From positions 2,331,501 to 2,395,500 of the forward strand of contig NC_083523.1 of the NCBI RefSeq assembly GCF_032362555.1: a stretch of DNA of 64,000 nt, written 5' to 3'. Origin of the DNA: Amyelois transitella. Taxonomy: Eukaryota > Arthropoda > Insecta > Lepidoptera > Pyralidae. A model generated the notes under the pieces. It had not been told where the DNA came from, made no database searches, and worked only from the letters and a program-made list of their open reading frames with translations. The position numbers and the translations under genes were made by a program. Positions 43,286-54,116 of the stretch are shown here, one piece after another. The stretch's first letter is position 1; each line of letters starts with the position of its first letter.

Positions 43286-44236
43286 ATGGTCAAACTAGCG
43301 TTAGGAGCTTTAGCGATCGCAGCGGCTGCCTCGGCAGTGCAGGTGAACCCGGCGGCAACTAGTTACATCTATCGAAGCGACAACGGTGGCCCAGCAAGCC
43401 TTATTCAGCTAGGAGCTCATGGGTACCCAGCCTTACCTCTACCTGCACCAATCGTAGAGCCTTTGAAACCCATAGAAGCATACGCTATTGGTCCCGTCCC
43501 GTTACCATATGTCGCTGCCAAACCAATCGTAGTTGTTGATGAAGAGGGTGATGATAGCGAAGAAGATTACGAAGATAGTGCCGAAGGATTAGATCACGGT
43601 CATGCATACGAAAAAGGGGGTGGCAGCAATTATGGCGAAGAATACCACAAGGCTCATGGCGAGAAAGGAAGTAAAGGATATAAGTCTAATGGACATCATG
43701 CTAAGGGTGCATCGGGTCACTACGGGAAGGAACACAAAGAAGGGTATTACAATGAAAATGAAGGAGACAAGGGACTGAAATACGACAAAGCTGATTCCCA
43801 CGGGAAACATTACGAATCTGGAGAAAGTTACAAGGGTGGAGATCATGGACATAAGAAGCATTTCAGCAAGGGCGAAGAAGTGACTGGATATCATAAGGTG
43901 TTCAACAAGGATGAGTTTAAGAAGGACCATGATTTCTACGATGTTGCAGATAACAGTGGACACTTCAATAAACATGGTTATGAGAAGAAGCACCACGATG
44001 CTGAGGAAGGAGGTCATAAAGAAGGTGGACATCAAAAAGGTGGTTTTGATAAAGGTGAGTTCGGGAAAGGTGGTTCATATGCTGAAGGGGACGTTGATGA
44101 TGCTGAAAACAATCATTCCGCTGAGGAAGAACATGAAAGTCACTATGGCAAGGGTGAAGAATACGGCAAGAAGGGAGGAAGTGGACACGAGAAGGAGTAT
44201 GCTTACGACGATGATGATGAAGAAGAAGATTATTAA
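43286..44236 (+). CDS. Secreted DUF4779-like protein (316 aa)
   Basis: The ATG at 43286 gives a clean signal peptide (MVKLALGALAIAAAASA), and the longer frame would need a TTG start. The mature N-terminus VQVNPAATSYIYRSDNGGPA is nearly the same as in the 39227 protein. A proline-rich linker (PALPLPAPIVEPLKP) and an acidic patch follow. The Gly/Lys/His/Tyr-rich region contains SHGKHYESGESYKGGDHGHK and the signature KGEEVTGYHKVFNKDEFKKD followed by HDFYD. The tail holds GGHKEGGHQKGGF units and ends in an acidic run (DDDDEEEDY). It is the closest relative of the gene at 39227; the two lie 3 kb apart on the same strand. Function unknown; family assignment as for 39227. Confidence 0.85.
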   Translation: MVKLALGALAIAAAASAVQVNPAATSYIYRSDNGGPASLIQLGAHGYPALPLPAPIVEPLKPIEAYAIGPVPLPYVAAKPIVVVDEEGDDSEEDYEDSAEGLDHGHAYEKGGGSNYGEEYHKAHGEKGSKGYKSNGHHAKGASGHYGKEHKEGYYNENEGDKGLKYDKADSHGKHYESGESYKGGDHGHKKHFSKGEEVTGYHKVFNKDEFKKDHDFYDVADNSGHFNKHGYEKKHHDAEEGGHKEGGHQKGGFDKGEFGKGGSYAEGDVDDAENNHSAEEEHESHYGKGEEYGKKGGSGHEKEYAYDDDDEEEDY

Positions 44237-44322
44237 ACGATACGTGTATAGATAAACTTATTTTTTAACGATTTTGTTATGTTTGATACAATTTAATGCT
44301 GTAAATATTTTTGTATTGAGTA

Positions 44323-44328
44323 AATAAA
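44323..44328 (+). terminator. Candidate polyadenylation signal of the gene at 43286
   Basis: AATAAA 87 bases after the stop. Confidence 0.55.
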
Positions 44329-44713
44329 ACTATTTATTGTAATTAATTAATATAATTTTATTCCTTTTTTTCTCATTTCCTATATTTGTGCTCTTAATAT
44401 GTTTTGAAGATCTTAATATTGAATTGATCTTATAATTAAAATATAAGGGCTATATACAAACGCTTTCGTTTGTATTAGGGTAATTTATTAGTATCTAAAG
44501 AGTAAAAAAAAATCGCGTCGAAGCTATAGAAATCATTTTATTTGATCTTGATATTTAAAAGATTTTGTCTTTTTATAAGATTCATAATGTTTTTGAATTC
44601 CATAAGATGATCACTCTTAAACCGCTAGGTAACTTGGAAGATTAAATTAAAGCAGAGCAAAGAAAATTAGATAGGTTCGTCTTTTAATACAAGTTTCTGC
44701 AATCTCGTCAATA

Positions 44714-44911
44714 CGGCATACACTCACACAATCTTGTTTATATCCCTTGCGGGGTAGACAGAGCGAACAGTCCCAAAAGACTGAAAGGCCACGTTCAGCC
44801 GTATGGCTCAATGAAGGAATTGAGATTCAAATTGTGACAGGTTGCTAACCCATCGCATACAAGAAGAATCCTAAGCTTATTAGCCTTTCCCTTAGTCGCC
44901 TTTTACGTCTC
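44714..44911 (-). repeat. Family A repeat, one end missing
   Basis: From 'cttgtttatatcccttgcgg' to 'tagtcgccttttacg'; the 'ccacacggcac' end is absent. Confidence 0.75.
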
Positions 44912-46198
44912 ATCAATTGTCATCTGAGGATCAAGAATTAAACATAATTTTACAGTGTATGGTCTTTGTAATTGCACGACGGCGTTTTTTATTTTTCGTA
45001 GATTCAAAAATTGTTTAATTTACGAAATTATAATAAAAATTATAAAATAACACGAGTTTTTTTTTTACATTTTTCTTTTTTATTACAATTAATATTTTTT
45101 TTTACTATATTTTGTGAATAAGACAAATTTTAACGGTAATCGTTTTACTATCTAACCAAAATCGTCTGAACGAACATAAATATCGCTGAAGAAGTAAATC
45201 GAAGTCAGGAGATTTTTGTATTTAAAGTGTGATTCAGCGCGAGGCGTAAATCATCAATTAGTTGTCCACGACCATATTAACGCTCATTCACGGTTATTTT
45301 GTACAACGGTAATTAAGGGCAATCAAATCAATGCCATAATTCATTGTAATCAATGTGCAATGTCAATAAGTGTAAGGTCTGATAACAGTAGGTATCAGGT
45401 TTTTAAGTTGGATGAAGCCTCACACATCTGAGAGAACCCAATTCAAATCTGAGCAATAGTTCTCGCGACAAAAATACTAAAAATCACATTTTTTGCAATA
45501 TCTTTCAAGTACAGAAATCGGTTGTTAATTTTTTTTATAATAGATTTGAAAGCGCTTTATCTCAATCTGCCTGGTGGAAAATAAGATGAGGCCTATGGTT
45601 GAGTATTTTATCACTTTTGCCTTGAAAATCCCCAAGTTATATAATTATATCGGGGAAAAGAGATTAAGGAAGGGAATTCTATATCACTTTATTTTTTTAT
45701 GTATGAATTATAATGTACGAATATAGATTAGACATTTTGTCTTATGGATATCTCTTACTTGCAGAGGTTTGAAGTTCATTTGTTGACTGTACTAATGATC
45801 TTTGAACTTGCAAGTAATAATATATCTAGTTACCCTAATAAATTTATTATCACTACATAGTATAAAACAAAGTCGCTATTTTAGTCTGTTTGTCTGTATT
45901 TCGTAACAGGTAGAGTGATTCAAGAGGAAGGTTTTTATGTATAATTTTTTCCGAATTTTGCACCCGTGCGAAGCCGGGGCGGGTCGCTAGTGTACAATAA
46001 AGTATTTACAAATAAACAAACCAATTACCAAATAAAAGGGCTTGTTTAAAGACAATCCATTCCGACACATCGAGTCAAACCTTGACCGATCCAAGTCGTT
46101 GCACCGATTACGAATCAAGTCATGTGGAACTGTCTGCGGTAGCTACACTCATCTTTAAGTAAAAAATACATCCTTCTCGGTATATTTCTGACAAAGGC
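44912..46198. other. Intergenic stretch
   Basis: No gene was recognised. A Helitron-like fragment lies at 45858-45990 ('cccgtgcgaagccggggcgg' then GTCGCTAGT). Confidence 0.45.
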
Positions 46199-46232
46199 TA
46201 TAAAATACCCGTCGGAAGGCATGTATGTCAGT
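46199..46232 (+). promoter_or_regulatory. TATA plus TCAGT core promoter of the gene at 46278
   Basis: TATAAAAT at 46199 and the arthropod initiator TCAGT at 46228-46232 are about 29 bases apart, the textbook spacing. The predicted 5' UTR is about 48 bases. Confidence 0.75.
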
Positions 46233-46277
46233 GTCGCAACCTACTTCGATTGCGCAAGAGTAAAAAATTAGACCGCT

Positions 46278-46991
46278 ATGCAAAAGAAAATATGCTTCGC
46301 GTTATCATTGACCGTCTTTTGTTACTGGGCTGAGTCATCGCCGTTAAAAGTGGGTACGTTGGGATTCGACAACCTAGATACAGACATATCAGACTTGAAG
46401 TACGAAGTCGAGGAAGAAGATCTCGATGATTTCGCGAAACTACTTGAAGAATCTGACGAAATTAGTGAAAGCGCTAAAGATGGTAAAGCTAAAGTGAAGA
46501 CTTTAGGGTTTAAACGGAAGAATGCAGCAAAAAAAGGTGTTACAGGAAAGAAAAACATACAAGATTTAAAAAAGTTTTACAAAACTGGAGCGTTGTACGA
46601 CGACGGAGATTACGATGATGAAGAAGAATACGGATTAGCAGAAGGGGTTGCGGGACAAGCTGTTAATGTGAAAGGGAAGGAAAACATTAAATACAGAAAG
46701 GGTACAAAAGTGAAAGGTTTCCATAGAGTTCATCACAAAGACGAATACAAGAAAGACAAGGAGTTTTACGAAGATGACGAAATAAGTGGTTCTATAAAAA
46801 AGACTGGAGCTAAGAAGTTAGGGTTCAAAGTTGGTGCCGGTGCTGGTTTTCAGAAAGGCCACTTCCATCACGACAGGCTGAAAGGAATATATGGAAAAGA
46901 AGGATTCGCTAACAAAGGTTTCTTTGACAAACAATTCAGCGGTTTTGCAGATTCACAAGGTTTTGATGGAGCTTTTAAAAATAATAGTTGA
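46278..46991 (+). CDS. Secreted DUF4779-like protein, short paralogue (237 aa)
   Basis: Signal peptide MQKKICFALSLTVFCYWAES. An acidic N-terminal part (EEEDLDDFAKLLEESDE) is followed by a Lys/Gly-rich part with the family signature KGTKVKGFHRVHHKDEYKKD and KEFYED at about residues 143-168. The end is glycine/phenylalanine-rich (GFANKGFFDKQFSGFADSQG). It lacks the AATxYIY N-terminal block found in the 39227 and 43286 proteins and is closest in the core motif to the 31002 protein. A single exon with a strong core promoter and a polyA signal at 47097 makes this the best-defined gene of the cluster. Function unknown. Confidence 0.85.
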   Translation: MQKKICFALSLTVFCYWAESSPLKVGTLGFDNLDTDISDLKYEVEEEDLDDFAKLLEESDEISESAKDGKAKVKTLGFKRKNAAKKGVTGKKNIQDLKKFYKTGALYDDGDYDDEEEYGLAEGVAGQAVNVKGKENIKYRKGTKVKGFHRVHHKDEYKKDKEFYEDDEISGSIKKTGAKKLGFKVGAGAGFQKGHFHHDRLKGIYGKEGFANKGFFDKQFSGFADSQGFDGAFKNNS

Positions 46992-47096
46992 TGATCTATA
47001 CACTATGTGCTTGTAGTGAAAATTAATAATAAGTAGTCAGTTTTATTTAGTTCAAATTATATGCGCGTTACGATTTTTGTACCAAACGAGTTTCGA

Positions 47097-47102
47097 AATA
47101 AA
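47097..47102 (+). terminator. Candidate polyadenylation signal of the gene at 46278
   Basis: AATAAA 106 bases after the stop. Confidence 0.55.
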
Positions 47103-47734
47103 ACCTTATTTAAATTTCTATATTTTTTTTTATAAATGTACGTTACATATGTAGAGGAATTGATAAACTACATTTGGAAATTATGAAAATTTAGCTATTG
47201 TGAAGGTGGAATTACGACGTACAGATATTTTAAATATAAAAAAATACCTACATTTACTGCGTTGAATTTTAGGACTTAGGACTTTTCTTATGTAAGTAGC
47301 TGTATTTGAATAGATTTTTTTTTGACTCATTACTAATGTCGACCAATTCGGCGAAACATTTTATTGAAATGTAACAATCTGAAATTATTGATTGCGTGTC
47401 CAACTCTTACTCGTAAATAGCGCACTAAAGAGGTTTAAATCAAAATTTAATAAGACCACCGAATAATGCGTAAATAATTAAATTCTCATTAGCAGGTAGT
47501 GAATTGAATTTCCATTTCAGCCCAGTCCAGACCTTGGTTTAACGGCATTTTTTAAACACGTGTTTATAGGTTTTACATCCTTTATGAAATAAAAACAAGA
47601 TTGAAATGATTGATTTTATGAAACTAATTCTTGGCGTTAGTTGTAAGTATGCAGACATTTGTAACAGCATTTACAAATAATAATATTTTCCTTCATTAAC
47701 ATCAGAGTAACCCAACAAAAAAGTGTGATGTCCC
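47103..47734. other. Intergenic stretch
   Basis: Nothing recognised. Confidence 0.45.
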
Positions 47735-48035
47735 CAGGTTCGAATCCATTCGCGACCATGTATCAATAACTTTTTCTGGGTTACGTATCTATTGTTTAAC
47801 ATCCGATGTTCTCTTACGATGAAAAGAACCATCATAAAGAAACTTGCATATTAAGGAAACTGGATGTGTAACCATGATTCAGTATAAGTTAGGTTCTCCT
47901 GCAAAATTTGCGGGACGAGACGGTAGTCGCTTTGTCTAATATCCTGGACTTACAGAACCCAGCGTCATGGTCATAGGCATACCCCTAGCTCCTCTCCTGA
48001 GAAGAGAGTGACAAGTCCGGGACTACACTAACGCA
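47735..48035 (+). repeat. Family E SINE, long copy
   Basis: B-box-like GGTTCGAATCCATTC, then 'gttctcttacgatga', 'aaggaaactggatgtgtaac' and the distal part 'ctcctctcctgagaagagag', which pairs with the copies at 60 and 51890. Confidence 0.6.
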
Positions 48036-48150
48036 AAGAGGATAAACTTCGATTTTTTAAATAATATCAACTGAGAAATTCGTTAATACCAGTCTTCAAT
48101 TTCAAGTTTGCGTCTTCCTCTCGATTCAATCTAATGGCCATATACTGAAG

Positions 48151-48496
48151 ATGCCTGTACCATGTAACCACAGACGTAATCTGCTGCCTTTGATACTCCG
48201 AAACCTGGCTATTAGTAGAAATATGGAGCTGCACCATGGAGAAAACCTACATCCAGATCACATTGAAGAATTCCATCATCTAAATAACGCTATTGCCGAA
48301 GAAAGCATGTTAAATCCTCCTGTAGCAAAGGAAAGCAAGTTTGAAGATGAAAATAAGGCGTTACAATGTGCTAGGTTGCTGTGTAACGCGGAGGAACTGG
48401 GAACGCCTGTGTGTGCCTGCAACCATGTGACTGGTCATGTCGCCACTTTTAAAAACGAGTGCGATTTGAAAAGGCACAATTGTAGATATGATACAG
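48151..48496 (+). CDS. Kazal-like protein, penultimate exon
   Basis: The frame from ATG 48151 to donor ACAG|GTAAAT encodes a His/Glu-rich N-terminal part and then five of six cysteines of a Kazal-type fold: C-x9-C-x-C-x13-C-x6-C, with PVCACNHVTGHVATFKNECD as its core. Kazal domains are small, disulfide-bonded modules, most often serine protease inhibitors or extracellular binding modules. The start is uncertain: a secreted protein is expected, yet no signal peptide follows this ATG, so the true first exon is probably upstream and this exon may open at an acceptor such as 'ccatgtaaccacag' (48160-48173). The sequence after 48496 in the same frame is intronic and contains family B. Confidence 0.6.
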
Positions 48497-48529
48497 GTAA
48501 ATCTATCTCTGAATACTTACATACAATCA

Positions 48530-48690
48530 TACCTGGTTCCCGGAGGGGTAGACAAAGACTACATGCCACGGACCCTGCATACTTCCGTCGCTTCCTCTAC
48601 ATGTTAACTCTTACTATGTAAGTTCGTCGGTTTATGGTAACTTTGATCTCACCGTACGCCAGGACGTCCCAGATTTGATCACATTAATTT
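48530..48690 (-). repeat. Family B fragment in the Kazal-gene intron
   Basis: 'ttcccggaggggtagacaaa', 'catacttccgtcgcttcc' and 'ccaggacgtccc' follow the family B consensus with decay. Confidence 0.6.
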
Positions 48691-48861
48691 CAATGGTAGG
48701 TAATCATCTAGCTAAACATGGTCTGCGATTCTTGTTACTACTAGCTCTGTCTACATCGTAAGTTCTTGTAAGTAAACGGCTAAAATAAGTACTGCAATAG
48801 CTGTTGTTCAACATATGAACCGTATATTCAGATATAAATAGACATATACCTATTGTTTCAG

Positions 48862-48968
48862 TTTTCAAAGTGATCTTACGCGAGATTTGCCCCTGGGAGT
48901 ACCAATTTAGAAGAAAAGCTGGGAAACCTTTGATTGATTATTCTGATCGGAAATATTACAATGCATAA
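48862..48968 (+). CDS. Kazal-like protein, terminal exon
   Basis: After 'tattgtttcag' the phase-1 join gives VFKVILREICPWEYQFRRKA and a stop TAA at 48966-48968. It supplies the sixth cysteine of the Kazal-like module, which supports the splice. The joined protein from ATG 48151 has 150 residues. A candidate polyA signal ATTAAA lies at 49002-49007. Confidence 0.65.
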
Positions 48969-49007
48969 AGATACATATGATACAATGCATATTTCTGTTC
49001 CATTAAA

Positions 49008-49559
49008 AGCCTTTTATTTAACTGTGTGTTTTTTTAAAAACGTGTCATTGTTTTCCTGGTTGCGTCCTACCTCTTGGATAAGGAAAAGTTGCCAAGCATA
49101 TAAAAAAATTTAGAAAGAGATAGATAGAGTAGTTAAGACATGTAAGACTTGTCAAACTTTGTGAAAGATCCCAAGAGAGGATGTCTTAGATTAGGTTTCA
49201 ACTTACCTCATATTATAGTACACGAAGCTATTTATTCTCTTCTGTCTGATCTTCTCCGTTGCCTTTTATGGAAAACTCTAACCCTATAAGTTTGACATGG
49301 TCACATATTTAGTTACATAAATGTTAAGGTAGCGATCTCACCTTAAAAACTTCGGTTGGCTTTCAAATTTAGTTATTAAAGAAAAGTAATTAAGTAGATA
49401 CTCTATGTTAGATTTCTCACACTTATTGATTCGAATTTTTCATTATTATAAAATACCGATTTATCGATTCATGAGAACCTCACTAGGATAAAGTTAAGAA
49501 TAATCTGTGGTGTTATCTGTCATGTCATCTGTCAACTAAATCGCTCTATAATCTCTGCG
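49008..49559. other. Intergenic stretch upstream of the PI4K2 gene
   Basis: Nothing recognised apart from likely proximal promoter sequence at its right edge ('ctctgcgcagttttc' near 49555). No TATA box at a useful spacing. Confidence 0.4.
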
Positions 49560-49622
49560 CAGTTTTCTGAATGAAGTGTTTGTGTAAATGATTGTGGAAC
49601 AAAGACTTTTACATTAAAATAA

Positions 49623-49730
49623 ATGAGGCTCGGAAGAGTTTCACTGTTTAGCATTACTCATGAGTACGGAAGAGACTCTTTTGAATCTCGATTTCGACAA
49701 AATAAATTCAGCGATTGCGCCGACCGATGA
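49623..49730 (+). promoter_or_regulatory. Upstream ORF overlapping the PI4K2 start codon
   Basis: ATG 49623 opens 35 codons in another frame and ends TGA at 49730, overlapping the main ATG at 49660. If included in the mRNA it would be expected to lower translation of the long isoform. Confidence 0.45.
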
Positions 49731-49885
49731 CGGCGTGGTATCTTTGTCCAGTAGTTCAGAAGAGATTTGTTTAGTTCCTGACGTCGGCTTCGAAGGCAGC
49801 GTGGATTCTCCAGGAGTAAACCGGGAGTCGCAGCCGCTCCTGGGCGGCCGCGGCGACTTCGAGGAATCATTTAATCACTTTCCAG
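49660..49885 (+). CDS. PI4KIIalpha: Phosphatidylinositol 4-kinase type II, first coding exon (long isoform)
   Basis: This gene encodes the type II PI 4-kinase, which phosphorylates phosphatidylinositol at the 4 position on trans-Golgi, endosomal and lysosome-related membranes. The exon encodes the variable N-terminal region (residues 1-75). It is acidic and serine-rich and includes RESQPLL (residues 55-61), equivalent in position and form to the ERQPLL dileucine signal by which the vertebrate enzyme binds AP-3. It ends FNHFP plus one base (donor CCAG|GTGAGC), and the join to 52832 gives HFPDDPQF, as in other animals (HFPEDPEF). ATG 49660 is chosen because it starts the only frame that runs into the conserved join. 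Confidence 0.9.
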
Positions 49886-50258
49886 GTGAGCCAAATCCTT
49901 CCTTCGCCTGACTCATGTAAATGCCTAATAAGTACATAAAAATGACATTACGCAGTGATAAACATATGCTGTTAAAAACTGACGATTGATTTTTTTCTGT
50001 AAACACTTGTTCGTCTTCTTTGTATGTATGGCTTCAATACAATTATTACAATAGATGCGAAAACATTAGTACACAAGTTTAAATACTCACCTTGAACGTT
50101 GCCTCGCGCTCTTGCCACTAATTATTGCGATTTCGCACAGTTTTGGTAGTACCTAATAATCATTTGCATTATTTTTAACCAATTCTAACTTCATACTGTA
50201 GTAAAACAGTACACAGCTGAAATAAGACTTGAATGAATTTAGCAACGGAGTGTAATTT

Positions 50259-50263
50259 TCAGT
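50259..50263 (+). promoter_or_regulatory. TCAGT initiator of an alternative PI4K2 promoter
   Basis: TTTTCAGTCAAG lies 61 bases upstream of the alternative ATG at 50324. No TATA box was seen. Confidence 0.4.
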
Positions 50264-50323
50264 CAAGTGTGACGGTTCTGTTTGTATCAAATTAGGAGAA
50301 GTATAATTTTTAAATTTCCCAAA

Positions 50324-50345
50324 ATGGATCAACCATTTAGCTGTG
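50324..50345 (+). CDS. PI4KIIalpha: PI4K2, possible alternative first coding exon (short isoform)
   Basis: ATGGATCAACCATTTAGCTG opens seven codons (MDQPFSC) plus one G before a strong donor TGTG|GTGAGT. Its phase and leftover base are the same as for exon 49660-49885, so splicing to 52832 would give MDQPFSC followed by DDPQF in frame. The context (CCCAAAATGG) is a good initiation site, and a TCAGT initiator lies upstream. The predicted isoform lacks the dileucine region. No transcript evidence is available here. Confidence 0.5.
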
Positions 50346-51345
50346 GTGAGTTATGTAAATTTATTCTAAATGTGAACAAATTTTTAAAAATTAAAAAATT
50401 TGGAATTTCTTTTACTTATTCACCAATGGTTTCATGACCATATGGCAGATGGCTATTGACTTGAATGTGCATATGTTTTTTTAACTATTATATTTCTATG
50501 TATCTTCTAAAGAAGTTCTGGTTTACACAGATAAACTTAGTCAGAAATAATAAATAAATTGCACTTTGTCAATGATAAAGTGATTATCATTAGTTTGGAT
50601 TTACCAGAGATAATGAGAGTTTTGCCAGATTAATATGTAAGTAATGGATCAATAAATTTATCAGAACATGTTGGGTTGCAATAACACTATGCAATTGAAG
50701 ATAATCTAATACCCATATAAAGTACAGTTTTACTGTGAATATCCTAACTAATATTGTAATTGTGAAAGAAAAAAAAATTAAGTAATATTGTTTGTTTTCT
50801 CTTCACACATCACGAAAATAAATCCAATCTTGTTAAAATTTCACATTTAAATAAGTCATGTTATGTATATTTAAGAGTCTGGATAAGTACATACTTTTCA
50901 TTGCGGTATAAACTATAGCTCCTGTGGAATTTGCGAGAATTATTTTGTAGGTAGTGCTATATTTGTCCCTTTTTGTAATTGGCGCTATATGTACGTTGCT
51001 TTTTTGTCGGTGGCTCAGAATTCGCCTGGGTTAAGCTGTGGGTAAAAGCTAATATATAAAAAAAAACTCTAAAATATTTTTAATTTTACTGAAAGTTTTA
51101 TAAAACAAATGAATGAAGAAACACAAGATAATCGTGGACAAACATACATACATATAGGTCAAACTGAGAAAGACCTTTTTTTGTTGAAGCTGGTTAAAAA
51201 TAAGGACTAGGTCGAACACACTCAAATTATTATATATAAAAAAAAAATTCCTTCTTGCCAATCTGCCGACCATGTAAATCGATCGAAAAGCATGCTCTTT
51301 ATGAAGCTTGCCGGTTTCCGGTAATCTTAACAAAGTTCATAAACT
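50346..51345. other. PI4K2 intron 1, middle part
   Basis: AT-rich, no exon seen. A diverged Helitron-like fragment resembling 14868-14981 lies near 50875-51050. Confidence 0.4.
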
Positions 51346-51572
51346 CATCGCTTTTTCCGTTGTGGTGTAGACAGAGCCAACAAAAAACTGATAGGACACA
51401 TACATCTGTTTGGCTTAATGATAGAATTGATATTCAAACAGTGAACGGATTCTAGCCCATCGCCTAAAAAAAGAATCCCAAGCCTTTTCCTTAGTTGCCT
51501 TTTACGACGTCCATAGGAAAGAGATGGAGTGGTCCTATTCTTTTTTTTATCAGTGCTGGGAAGTACACGGCG
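51346..51572 (-). repeat. Family A repeat, diverged
   Basis: From 'ctttttccgttgtggtgtag' to a degraded 'gggaagtacacggcg'. Confidence 0.7.
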
Positions 51573-51889
51573 TCATCATTTATAACTCTCCGCGCAAGCT
51601 CGTCAGTATAGGGCACCATGAGAAAGACGTCTACATAAAATTACATTTAGATCACAGACAGACAAGTGGTTCTATTAGCATGTAAAACGTAGCAACGGTG
51701 CAGATGTACCGGTGTGGTCGTAACGAACTGATAACCCGAACGAGTTTGTATGCAAATGTAGGAAAAAGTGTGGGTTCAAGGTGTTTGACCTACTTACTAC
51801 CTGCTTCGTCAAAATGACACACATTTTTACTAATAAATTTTAGTGTTGTCGACTTCAAAACATGCCACTTTCTGCCTGAGAGGCCTATT

Positions 51890-52085
51890 CAAGAATGTTA
51901 TTAACTGAGCCTTCTTCCTCCTGACGAAGTCTCAGTTACGTTACATCCTTACCTCTTGAGAAGAACCTGACCCTGGGTGGTTTGTGGTCATAATCCTGGG
52001 TGATTCAGGTTTTTACACGAAGCGACGCCCGTCTGACCTCTGCCACCTTTGCAGAGAAGCCTTACTCTCAATGGATCATAGTTAA
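51890..52085 (-). repeat. Family E SINE body
   Basis: Carries 'ctcttgagaagaacctgac', 'gtttttacacgaagcgacg' and 'tctgacctctgccacctttg'. Confidence 0.6.
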
Positions 52086-52104
52086 AGCTGCTCTAGATGT
52101 ATGT

Positions 52105-52195
52105 GCCTATTTCCTACGTCGCCTTTTACGACATTCATGGTAAGTAGATGGAGTGATCCTATTCTAAAATGCCGGGAAACACACGTCATGCTATA
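52105..52195 (-). repeat. Family A end fragment
   Basis: 'acgtcgccttttacgacatt' to 'gccgggaaacacacg'. Confidence 0.6.
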
Positions 52196-52269
52196 ATTAC
52201 CCATCATCGTTTGTGTATAACGCAGCATTACTTCTTAAACGTCCTTCCAAATCGGCGTAGTCTACATAT

Positions 52270-52375
52270 ACCTATACGAATATCACACCTTTATCCCTTG
52301 AGGGGTAGATAGGGCTTATAGTTTCGAAAAGACTCAAAAGCAACGATAGTTTTGTAGTGGATTTGAGTTTCAGAC
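52270..52375 (-). repeat. Family A fragment, opposite end
   Basis: 'cacctttatcccttgagggg' and 'agtttcgaaaagactcaaaa'. Together with 52105-52195 it could be one or two decayed copies. Confidence 0.45.
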
Positions 52376-52466
52376 CTTTTAATTCAATGGACGACACGTC
52401 GTGGGCAGGGATGTATAATCGACATTCCCATCCAACGCACTTCAAGATTTACCTAAATACCTTTGA

Positions 52467-52986
<520 letters not shown>

Positions 52987-53199
52987 TAATGCGCAGTTTC
53001 AAAGCATAGCGTCGGTCATCGTACCGCGGGCATATTTTAATGATTCTTTGCTGACTTATGAACGTTAATTTGATCGCTAACGAGGGAAAACATAGTAAGA
53101 ATGTGCAAGCATACTTGGTTATATAGGAGACGTTTTGCATGAGGAGGGTTATGAATTGTGCAGGAATCGTGGCAAATGGAGAGATAAATAAATATATAC

Positions 53200-53422
53200 G
53201 GGACAAATTAAACTGATTGAGTTAGCTTCGAAGTAAGTTCGAGACTTGTGTTACGAGATACTAACTCAACGATACTATATTTTTTAATAAATACTTATAT
53301 AGATAAACATCCAAGCCAATCAGAAAAAGTTCTTTTCTCATCATGCCCTGGCCAGGATTCGAACCCGGGACCTCCGGTGTCATAGACAAGCGTAATACCG
53401 CTGCGCCACAGAGGCCGTTTAG
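53200..53422 (-). repeat. Family C SINE, full length
   Basis: From tail 'acgggacaaattaaactgat' to the tRNA-like head; about 15 bases are deleted from the middle ('catccaagccaatcag'). Confidence 0.85.
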
Positions 53423-53424
53423 GC

Positions 53425-53640
53425 CAGTGTAGTCTTTGCCTATCCCTCCGGGAAAGAGGCTTGATTTTATGTATTTGCAATGCAAATTTCACTGCAAATT
53501 CAGGTAACTGTTGGTGTAATCAACATGAATATGGCCTAGGGCCCTCTTCAAAGGTTGCGTCAGATGGGAACCGCGTCATCTCAACACCTGACTTCCTCAA
53601 TCCAGTGGTCATAGGCCCTTCGTTTTATCACTTTATTTTT
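53425..53640. repeat. Family B edge and family E scrap
   Basis: 'cctccgggaaagaggcttga' is a plus-orientation family B end. 'cgtcagatgggaaccgcgtc' and 'tcctcaatccagtggtcata' resemble the distal part of family E. Confidence 0.35.
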
Positions 53641-53719
53641 TTAAATAGATAGAATGATTCAAGAGGACGGTTTATATGTATAAATGCTACCCGTTCGAAG
53701 ACGGGGCAGGTCGCTAGTT
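53641..53719 (+). repeat. Helitron-like 3' terminal fragment
   Basis: 'gattcaagaggacggttta' and the end 'gacggggcaggtcgctagt' match the copy ending at 45990. Confidence 0.5.
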
Positions 53720-54116
53720 GTTTATGAAAGAATATTACAAATGTATGTCCGGATTGTGGTTCACAACTTATCTGTTAAGGTCATAGCAGTTCTATTATCT
53801 AAGTTGTGGGGTCATGAAACTTATTATTACTATTAATATAAATTCTATATCAGTGATTACTGTTTTTGCTAGTCTAGAAGATAAAAAAACTGGTCGAAAG
53901 TGGGTGGTTCCTTATACATTCCCTTAAACCCTCGCGTCTTTATAATTTATCATTATTAGTCGCGCTTAAGACTTACAGGTTTTAATTGTTGTTTTTGTTG
54001 CATTCATTGTATCACCTTTTGTGCCCCTCCCTATCATTCATACATATACCATATACCACATATGTGATCACCTCCATATTCCTTGTGAGGTAGTTATAGT
54101 AGTAGCTAAAACCGTT

